Positions 1 to 4,185 of a DNA stretch of 7,376 nucleotides are shown here, one piece after another. The notes under the pieces are model-generated. The model had not been told where the DNA came from. It did not search any database and saw only the letters and a list, made by a program, of their open reading frames with translations. This DNA comes from an uncultured Clostridia bacterium. Lineage in GTDB: Bacteria; Bacillota; Clostridia; Oscillospirales; Ruminococcaceae. How positions within the stretch are numbered: position 1 is the first letter of the stretch; each line of letters begins with the position of its first letter. The stretch lies in contig CAMEYZ010000113.1 in assembly GCA_945947715.1 (NCBI GenBank), positions 1-7,376 on the forward strand, in the 5' to 3' direction. The translations under genes and the position numbers were made by a program.

Positions 1-25
1 ACTGACATCTTATCCAAACGCCCCT

Positions 26-1369
26 TTATAAATTCTCTGCGGATATACCGCTTTCGTCGGAACAGCTGCCGCTCTCAATATGACCGAAGCAGCAGTCGTC
101 CCCTATCTTATCTATTGTAACATAAAAAACCATATTTCGCAAACTTTTTTCTGAATTTTTTGTTAAAATTTTAATAAAAGTATAATTCGGCGCATATCCT
201 CCGTGAAATCCATCATTTTTTTCTCGTTCGAATAGTACGGGATAGGTTTTCCCCAGCTGACCTGTAAGAAAATCCCTGCGCAGATGTTTTCCGAGCTCCG
301 ACATTTTATCTGCTCTGCGATGCTTTGTGCCACCGTCTATCTGACAGGGCAGCTTCTCTGCCTTTGTACCCTTGCGCACAGAGTACGGAAACACGTGGAT
401 ATCAGCAAACTTCATCTTCTTCACAAACTCATATGACTCAGCAAAATCCTCCTCAGTCTCCCCCGGAAAGCCCGTCATCACGTCGGTTGTGATTGAACAA
501 TCAGGAAAGCGTCCCCTTAGCTTTTGTGCGAGGGAGAAATACTCCTCGGGAGTGTAGAGCCTGTTCATGGCCTTCAAAGTCTTAGCGCAGCCGCTCTGCA
601 GCGACAGATGAAAGGACGGACAGAGCTTTTCACTGGCAGAAAGACGGTCAAGAACACTATCGGTCATCATTTCAGGCTCAAGGGAGCCTAACCTTATCCG
701 TTTAATCCCTTCTATTCCATTACATATTTCAACGGCATCAGCTAAATTCATACCGAACTCAGCACCATAAAAGGCGAGGTTTATCCCCGTAAGCACAAGC
801 TCGGAGTAGCCTGCTCCCGCGAGAGACTGAGCCTCAGCACGCAGGTCGTCGGGAGATTTTGAGCGGATACGTCCCCGTGAATAGGGTATCATGCAGTAGG
901 AGCAGAACCGATTGCAGCCGTCCTGAATTTTGAGAAAAGCGCGGGTATGGCCGGGAATGGCAGTGCAGGACAGCTTTTCAAACACGTCCCGCGCGCCGTA
1001 TTCCGGGGTATATATGGTACGGGTGCGCTTTTCGAGAAATTCCTCCACAAGGTCAGGAAGGCGGGCGCGGTCCTTGGTGCCGGTGATGATATCCGCTTCA
1101 GGGAGCGCTTTCTCCGCTTCGGGCAGAGCCTGGGGATAGCAGCCCGTCACAGCTATCACAGCATCAGGACAAAGCCTACGAAGACGTCTAAGTGCCTGAC
1201 CAGCCTTATTGTCACTCTCGGAGGTGACGGTGCAGGTGTTGATAATGCAGATATCCGAATTTTCAGGACGATCGGAGAGGATATATCCCCTTTCGGCGAA
1301 CATACCCTCCATAGCTGCGGTCTCATACTGGTTGACCTTGCAGCCAAAGGTCATAAAATAAATACGCAT
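26..1369 (-). CDS. mtaB: tRNA t6A37 methylthiotransferase MtaB
   Basis: Radical SAM methylthiotransferase of 447 residues, which converts N6-threonylcarbamoyladenosine at tRNA position 37 to its 2-methylthio form (family knowledge). The N-terminal domain begins MRIYFMTFGCKVNQYE and carries the three cysteines for the auxiliary 4Fe-4S cluster: C10, C46 (in NTCTVT) and C77 (in VTGCYPQ). The radical SAM CxxxCxxC motif is C152/C156/C159 (DGCNRFCSYC). A C-terminal TRAM-like RNA-binding region includes GGYAPNYTFIKI. The FGCKVNQYE start and GGYAPNY points to MtaB rather than MiaB or RimO. The ATG at 1369 is chosen because AAAGGA lies 7 nt upstream. A longer in-frame ATG at 1429 falls inside the promoter and palindrome. 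The length fits the family, and no damage is seen. No terminator is visible in the 25 bases left after the stop. Confidence 0.93.
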   Translation of the reverse strand: MRIYFMTFGCKVNQYETAAMEGMFAERGYILSDRPENSDICIINTCTVTSESDNKAGQALRRLRRLCPDAVIAVTGCYPQALPEAEKALPEADIITGTKDRARLPDLVEEFLEKRTRTIYTPEYGARDVFEKLSCTAIPGHTRAFLKIQDGCNRFCSYCMIPYSRGRIRSKSPDDLRAEAQSLAGAGYSELVLTGINLAFYGAEFGMNLADAVEICNGIEGIKRIRLGSLEPEMMTDSVLDRLSASEKLCPSFHLSLQSGCAKTLKAMNRLYTPEEYFSLAQKLRGRFPDCSITTDVMTGFPGETEEDFAESYEFVKKMKFADIHVFPYSVRKGTKAEKLPCQIDGGTKHRRADKMSELGKHLRRDFLTGQLGKTYPVLFEREKNDGFHGGYAPNYTFIKILTKNSEKSLRNMVFYVTIDKIGDDCCFGHIESGSCSDESGISAENL

Positions 1370-1399
1370 AAGCTGTTCCTTTGTGAAAATAGATAAAAA

Positions 1400-1428
1400 A
1401 TTATGTTGAAAATTGTCTGCATTGTCCA
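1400..1428 (-). promoter_or_regulatory. mtaB sigma-A-type promoter
   Basis: On the minus strand, TGGACA (1428-1423) and CATAAT (1405-1400) are separated by 17 nt. Each hexamer is one base off consensus. The expected transcription start lies about 25 nt upstream of the mtaB ATG, which supports the 1369 start. Confidence 0.6.
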
Positions 1429-1438
1429 AACGGACAAT
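1421..1438. promoter_or_regulatory. 18-bp palindrome, candidate operator between mtaB and the HPr-like gene
   Basis: ATTGTCC-AAAC-GGACAAT is a perfect inverted repeat with 7-bp arms and a 4-nt centre. It covers the mtaB -35 hexamer and lies 25 bp upstream of the -35 of the divergent HPr-like gene. Its position suits a dimeric repressor of mtaB, or a regulator of both genes. No T-tract follows it and it lies upstream of both predicted transcription starts, so it is not a terminator. I do not recognise the motif as a known regulator's site. Confidence 0.45.
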
Positions 1439-1463
1439 TATTTTAAAAAAATCCCGAAATTTC

Positions 1464-1492
1464 TTGACTTGAAGAAAAAATGATGTTATAAT
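1464..1492 (+). promoter_or_regulatory. Promoter of the HPr-like gene
   Basis: TTGACT (1464-1469), a 17-nt spacer and TATAAT (1487-1492), with an extended -10 TG at 1484-1485. The expected start is near 1499, giving a leader of about 70 nt. Confidence 0.85.
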
Positions 1493-1500
1493 AAAGTCAT

Positions 1501-1549
1501 GTTAATGGAACACATTAGCAAATATGGGAGAAAGCGCATATCACGCTTT
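1501..1549 (+). promoter_or_regulatory. Two stem-loops in the leader of the HPr-like gene
   Basis: The first hairpin pairs GTTAATG (1501-1507) with CATTAGC (1513-1519), including one G-U pair, and begins almost at the predicted transcript start. The second pairs AAAGCG (1531-1536) with CGCTTT (1544-1549) around a 7-nt loop. It ends 6 nt before the ribosome binding site. They may stabilise the message or modulate translation; that is inference. Confidence 0.35.
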
Positions 1550-1568
1550 TATGTCAGGAGGATTTTTT

Positions 1569-1802
1569 ATGAAAAACAAGGCAACAATAATGCTCTCAAC
1601 AATCAACGATGTTAAGGAATTTGTATCAGAGGTGACCCTCTGCGATTACGATGTTGACCTTATTTCGGGAAGATACGCAGTAGACGCAAAGTCTATCATG
1701 GGTATTTTCAGCTTAGACCTTTCCAAGCCCATTCAGCTCGAAGCACAGACAGACGACGCAGAAGAGTTTTTCGGAAGAATCAAGCAGTTCATTGTTGAGT
1801 AA
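1569..1802 (+). CDS. HPr-like protein lacking the catalytic histidine
   Basis: A 77-residue protein with the size and pattern of the HPr phosphocarrier fold. The clearest landmark is AKSIMGIFSL (residues 40-49), matching the HPr segment LKSIMGVMSL around regulatory Ser46, which here is Ser42. In HPr that serine is phosphorylated by HPr kinase, and the P-Ser form is a CcpA corepressor. The H15 motif (LHARPA) is absent: residues 11-18 read TINDVKEF. The protein therefore should not carry phosphate in PTS sugar transport. By analogy with Bacillus Crh, which also lacks His15, a regulatory role is possible (inference). The ATG at 1569 is chosen because AGGAGG (1556-1561) lies 7 nt upstream; an in-frame ATG at 1524 has no such site. 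It is monocistronic, with its own promoter and terminator. Confidence 0.8.
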   Translation: MKNKATIMLSTINDVKEFVSEVTLCDYDVDLISGRYAVDAKSIMGIFSLDLSKPIQLEAQTDDAEEFFGRIKQFIVE

Positions 1803-1822
1803 TAGATTCTGTTAAATAACAG

Positions 1823-1852
1823 GCGGTCGGATATTGTCCGGCCGCTTTTATT
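1823..1852 (+). terminator. Terminator of the HPr-like gene
   Basis: A 9-bp stem, GCGGTCGGA (1823-1831) with TCCGGCCGC (1837-1845) including one G-U pair, has a 5-nt loop and is followed by TTTTATT. It lies 20 nt after the stop codon. Confidence 0.88.
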
Positions 1853-1880
1853 ATACTTTATTTTTCCTTGTATGTCAAGC

Positions 1881-1914
1881 AAAAAAGAATCAGCCCGGAA
1901 AAGCTCCGGGCCGA
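1881..1914 (-). terminator. Terminator of the short-peptide unit
   Basis: On the minus strand, a 10-bp stem (1914-1905 with 1899-1890; GC-rich core GCCCGGA/TCCGGGC, one G-U pair) closes a 5-nt loop and runs directly into TTCTTTTTT. It faces the HPr-like gene's terminator about 30 bp away, so the two units converge. Confidence 0.85.
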
Positions 1915-1945
1915 AGAGTATGTCGCCTATATTATGTAACTCCGC

Positions 1946-2005
1946 TTAGTTGTAGAAGCAGATAGACTTAAGTATCTCGCAGAGAGACGCGAAAATGCTG
2001 CACAT
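1946..2005 (-). CDS. Very short cysteine-containing amphipathic peptide, unknown function
   Basis: Unrecognised ORF encoding 19 residues, MCSIFASLCEILKSICFYN. AGGAGG (2020-2015) lies 9 nt before the ATG. An in-frame upstream ATG at 2035 also has its own AAGGAG (2049-2044) at 8 nt, and would add the basic extension MGNNKRRIRN to give 29 residues. The extension's KRR is encoded by the inner ribosome binding site, so the shorter form is preferred, but both may be made. Cysteines sit at 2, 9 and 16, exactly seven apart. With I, L, F and M at neighbouring heptad positions they form one hydrophobic face, while S3, S7, E10, K13 and S14 form the polar face. The unit has its own perfect promoter and a strong terminator, and should yield an RNA of about 170 nt. 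It could be a signal peptide, a type I-toxin-like or membrane-active peptide, or a small RNA whose ORF is incidental. Confidence 0.55.
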   Translation of the reverse strand: MCSIFASLCEILKSICFYN

Positions 2006-2060
2006 GTTTCTTATCCTCCTTTTGTTATTTCCCATGGATTTTTCTCCTTGGGATATTTAA

Positions 2061-2089
2061 ATTATAACAAAACGGTTACAAAGTGTCAA
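2061..2089 (-). promoter_or_regulatory. Perfect consensus promoter of the short-peptide unit
   Basis: On the minus strand, TTGACA (2089-2084) and TATAAT (2066-2061) have a 17-nt spacer and an extended -10 TG at 2069-2068. Both hexamers match sigma-A consensus exactly. The expected start near 2054 leaves about 19 nt before the upstream ATG and about 49 nt before the inner one. Confidence 0.88.
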
Positions 2090-2110
2090 TGCAAAGATTC
2101 TGGAAGATAT

Positions 2111-2132
2111 GGAAGGACCTTCCGTCAAGGTC
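2111..2132. repeat. Two overlapping inverted repeats
   Basis: GGAAGG-A-CCTTCC (2111-2123) is a perfect palindrome with a one-base centre. It overlaps GACCTT (2116-2121) with AAGGTC (2127-2132), so the segment can form either of two short hairpins. It lies upstream of the short-peptide promoter on the minus strand. No function is assigned. Confidence 0.35.
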
Positions 2133-2137
2133 AGAGC

Positions 2138-2179
2138 CGTGGCAAATTTCGTGGCAAATACTCCATGCAATATGCCACG
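2138..2179. repeat. CGTGGCA repeats beside the tmRNA terminator
   Basis: CGTGGCAAAT occurs twice in direct orientation (2138-2147 and 2150-2159, 12-bp period). Its core returns inverted as TGCCACG (2173-2179), touching the T-tract of the ssrA terminator. Short repeated sites next to the 3' end of ssrA resemble arm-type binding sites of tyrosine integrases, and ssrA is a known integration target for such elements. No integrase and no copy of the ssrA 3' end is seen elsewhere in the window, so this is only a suggestion. Confidence 0.4.
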
Positions 2180-2220
2180 AAAAAACCGCCTATGTACGCA
2201 CTCAACGTACATAGGCGGTT
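2180..2220 (-). terminator. Terminator of tmRNA
   Basis: A perfect 15-bp inverted repeat (2184-2198 with 2206-2220, core CCGCCTATGTACG) has a 7-nt loop. On the minus strand it is followed by six T (2185-2180), the first two of which also pair in the stem. It starts 6 nt after the tmRNA CCA end. Confidence 0.92.
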
Positions 2221-2226
2221 GTAGTT

Positions 2227-2573
2227 TGGTGGAGATGACGGGAATCGAACCCGTGTCCGAAAATCGATCCACACGACCTTCTACGAGCGTAGTTTATCAT
2301 ATTTTAATTCCCTTGACTAAGGGCAGATAAACAAGCCCTTAATTTCGGTAGTCTGCTGTTACATCAGAGGACCACAGACAATTTCCTCTGACGTTCACCG
2401 CTGTCGACGCCTGACACCCGCTCGCGGTACTTCGGGGCAGACGAGCTGCACTTAGGCAGCTAATGCATAATTATTGTTGTCGTCTAATTATAAAACGTAC
2501 GCCGTTTAAAGAGAGTGCGCTCCTCTGCTCGCTTATCCTGCTTCACGGTCCCCGTCGAAACCTTTACATCCCC
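2227..2573 (-). ncRNA. ssrA: Transfer-messenger RNA (tmRNA)
   Basis: A one-piece tmRNA of about 347 nt that rescues stalled ribosomes and tags the nascent chain for proteolysis, with SmpB as partner. The 5' end GGGGATGTAAAGGTTTCGACGG is at 2573. Its first seven bases pair with CATCTCC at the 3' end (one G-U), followed by A and an encoded CCA at 2229-2227. The T-arm is ACGGG-TTCGATT-CCCGT. The reading frame for the tag lies in the middle, followed by the long pseudoknot-rich segment. It lies 17 nt downstream of the smpB stop, and I see no convincing promoter in that gap. It is probably cut from a smpB-ssrA transcript, with RNase P expected to make the 5' end. It ends in its own strong terminator. 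Confidence 0.96.
2452..2484 (-). other. tmRNA proteolysis-tag reading frame
   Basis: The codons from 2484 read D-D-N-N-N-Y-A-L-A-A followed by TAA (2454-2452). With the alanine carried on tmRNA itself, the full tag is ADDNNNYALAA. The ALAA end is the usual recognition signal for ClpXP-type proteases. The resume codon (GAC at 2484) is inferred by analogy and is the least certain point. Confidence 0.85.
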
Positions 2574-2590
2574 ATATCATCGCGGAGCTG

Positions 2591-3061
2591 TCAGTCCCTG
2601 TTTCTGTCCTTTAAAGCCCGTTCGATATCGCGCTTAGCAGCTCTTGCAGCAAGGTCATCACGCTTATCGTGGAGCTTTTTGCCCTTGCACAGTCCCACCT
2701 GCACCTTAACTCTTGAGCCCTTGAAGTACATGGATATCGGAATGAGCGTAAGTCCCTCGGTCTTGACCTTGCCAAACAGAGTATTTATCTGACGCTTATG
2801 AAGAAGGAGCTTTCTCTTGCGCATAGGGTCACGGTTGAATACGTTGCCGTGGTCGTATGGCGAGATGTGCATGTCACGGACGAAAAGCTCGCCGTCCTCA
2901 ATGGCGCACCAGCTATCCTTAAGATTAACTCCGCCTCTGCGGATAGACTTGACCTCTGTACCCACAAGCTCGATGCCCGCTTCATAGCTTTCGAGGATAA
3001 AATAATCATGTCTTGCCTTACGGTTTTCGGCAATAGTCTTAAAGCTTTCCTTATCTGCCAC
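2591..3061 (-). CDS. smpB: SsrA-binding protein SmpB
   Basis: SmpB binds the tRNA-like domain of tmRNA and occupies the decoding centre of stalled ribosomes during trans-translation. The 156-residue product has the family hallmarks: ENRKARHDYFI (12-22), GIELVGTEVKSIR (29-41), and a basic C-terminal tail around GKKLHDKRDD that reads the empty mRNA channel. The start is GTG at 3061, with GGAAGGAGG ending 7 nt before it. An in-frame ATG at 3106 lies between the promoter hexamers, so it cannot be in the transcript from that promoter. The resulting length is typical of the family. It directly precedes ssrA, its RNA partner, on the same strand. Confidence 0.95.
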   Translation of the reverse strand: MADKESFKTIAENRKARHDYFILESYEAGIELVGTEVKSIRRGGVNLKDSWCAIEDGELFVRDMHISPYDHGNVFNRDPMRKRKLLLHKRQINTLFGKVKTEGLTLIPISMYFKGSRVKVQVGLCKGKKLHDKRDDLAARAAKRDIERALKDRNRD

Positions 3062-3091
3062 AGCACACCCTCCTTCCTCTGCAAGTATCTT

Positions 3092-3120
3092 ATTATAACA
3101 TGCCACCGCGATTTTGTCAA
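3092..3120 (-). promoter_or_regulatory. Perfect consensus promoter of smpB (and probably ssrA)
   Basis: On the minus strand, TTGACA (3120-3115) and TATAAT (3097-3092) have a 17-nt spacer and an extended -10 TG. Both hexamers are exact. The expected start is near 3085, about 24 nt before the GTG start of smpB. Confidence 0.9.
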
Positions 3121-3234
3121 TAGCATTTTCGTAAGTTTTATTGGATTTTTTGCGACAAAATATTCAATAATTATTCCATATTTTTATTTAACAAAGTTAC
3201 ATATCGCACAAAGCTGCCATTCTTTTAGGATTAT

Positions 3235-3426
3235 TCACTCTATTAGTTCATACTTTCTGTATAGCGAAAGCATTCTGTTGTATACAAGTCTGTTTCCCAT
3301 ATACTGTCTATACGTAGCAGTTTTTTCCTTTCCCTCAGCCTTCAGCTCGTCCATTTTTTCTTTTTCAAAATTGTACTGCCGAACTATTTCCTCCAGCATT
3401 TTTTCAAAGGCTTCCAATCGTTCCAT
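3235..3426 (-). CDS. Small helical protein of unknown function
   Basis: A 63-residue, highly charged protein without cysteine, signal peptide or membrane segment. It appears almost wholly alpha-helical: one helix at about residues 1-31 (MERLEAFEKMLEEI...), a GKEKTATYRQ linker at 32-41, then a second helix to the end. This suggests a helical hairpin or coiled coil. AGGAGG lies 8 nt before the ATG, so it is very likely translated. It starts 26 nt after the acetyltransferase stop on the same strand and probably shares that promoter. No terminator is visible in the 128 bp between its stop and smpB, so some read-through into smpB-ssrA is possible. The function is not known to me; it may act as an adaptor for its neighbour, but nothing in the sequence proves that. 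Confidence 0.75.
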   Translation of the reverse strand: MERLEAFEKMLEEIVRQYNFEKEKMDELKAEGKEKTATYRQYMGNRLVYNRMLSLYRKYELIE

Positions 3427-3452
3427 AAAGCTCTCCTCCTATGCTGTTCATT

Positions 3453-3887
3453 CTATTCTACGGTAAAATCAGTCCATTCTATCCGATTGAACACCATAAC
3501 ATCGTCCGCCTTTCCCATGCCAATCTTTTCATAAAAGGGAATGGCATTTTCGTTGACGCAGGTGTACATGATTATGTTATCCTCACCGCCTGCCAGCTCA
3601 TGAAGCCTCTTAACGAGTGCCTTTCCAACGCCCTGTCCCGTACATTCCCGCACCACGCCCAGATCGGTCATAAACAGCCAGTATGCATAGTCCGTTATAC
3701 CAAAGCAGACGCCAATAATCTCACCGTTTTCATCTCTTGCCACAAGGCTTATAGAAGCTTTTGCAACCAGTGTGGCAATCCGTTCCTCAAACCTTTCCTT
3801 AGGATACTGGGAGCCAAGGTCAGTCCTTTTCAGAAAATCAATATATTCCTTTGCAGATAATCTTTCTTCATTAATAGTGTAATTCAT
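3453..3887 (-). CDS. GNAT-family N-acetyltransferase
   Basis: A 144-residue single-domain GNAT protein that would transfer an acetyl group from acetyl-CoA to an unidentified amine. Strand segments SLVARDENGEIIGVCFG (48-63) and FMTDLGVVRE (72-81) lead into the acetyl-CoA pyrophosphate loop at 80-90, RECTGQGVGKA. The typical later motif NENAIPFYEKIGM spans 112-124, with the tyrosine that often acts as general acid. The ATG at 3887 is chosen: it follows a GGGGGAA purine run, while longer in-frame starts at 3902 and 4001 lie in the very short leader or upstream of the promoter. The ribosome binding site is weaker than that of its neighbours. It is the first gene of a pair with the 63-residue protein. 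The substrate cannot be read from the sequence. Confidence 0.85.
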   Translation of the reverse strand: MNYTINEERLSAKEYIDFLKRTDLGSQYPKERFEERIATLVAKASISLVARDENGEIIGVCFGITDYAYWLFMTDLGVVRECTGQGVGKALVKRLHELAGGEDNIIMYTCVNENAIPFYEKIGMGKADDVMVFNRIEWTDFTVE

Positions 3888-3920
3888 AATTTGTTCCCCC
3901 ATCAGATGTTTATTGTATCC

Positions 3921-3949
3921 ATTATACTCCCCCGCAGAGAATAAGTCAA
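3921..3949 (-). promoter_or_regulatory. Promoter of the acetyltransferase operon
   Basis: On the minus strand, TTGACT (3949-3944) and TATAAT (3926-3921) have a 17-nt spacer. The expected start near 3914 excludes the 4001 ATG and leaves about 27 nt before the chosen start. Confidence 0.85.
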
Positions 3950-4114
3950 TAACCCTTTCCCAGATGTCACATATAATAACCAGTTTCTTTATAGATTGCA
4001 CATATTTTCATTCAGCTTTATCTATATTTTGTCCTTTAGCACAAGAAAATCCGTAATTTTTAACATATAAAATTATAAATATATCTGTCCAATTTGTTAA
4101 ATTATATAAATCTA

Positions 4115-4143
4115 TTGAAAAAAGCTAAAAAATATAGTATAAT
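4115..4143 (+). promoter_or_regulatory. Promoter of the EAL-LysR operon
   Basis: TTGAAA (4115-4120), a 17-nt spacer and TATAAT (4138-4143). The expected start near 4150 lies after the ATG at 4144, which rules that codon out. The roughly 300-bp divergent region from 3888 to 4185 is otherwise AT-rich and shows no gene or riboswitch that I can recognise. Confidence 0.75.
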
Positions 4144-4185
4144 ATGATAAGATGTAACTGCTGTATGGAAAAGGGGGAATTTTTA

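Noticed and set aside
930..1396. Plus-strand open frames of 69 and 149 codons opposite mtaB
   Set aside because: They lie antisense to a clear radical SAM gene, lack ribosome binding sites and show no recognisable family.
2227..2303. A separate tRNA gene at the tmRNA 3' end (T-arm plus CCA)
   Set aside because: There is no anticodon arm; the acceptor pairs with GGGGATG 340 nt away, which is the tmRNA arrangement.
2057..2330. Open frames over the tmRNA 3' half and its terminator
   Set aside because: They run through the tRNA-like domain and terminator stem of ssrA, so they are RNA-gene artefacts.
2798..3466. A 222-codon plus-strand frame across smpB and the 63-residue gene
   Set aside because: It is antisense to smpB and to a well-initiated small gene, and its composition looks like the reverse complement of coding and AT-rich spacer DNA.
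4055..4074. AATTTT-N8-AAAATT inverted repeat upstream of the EAL promoter
   Set aside because: The tract is almost pure A+T, where such symmetry is expected by chance.
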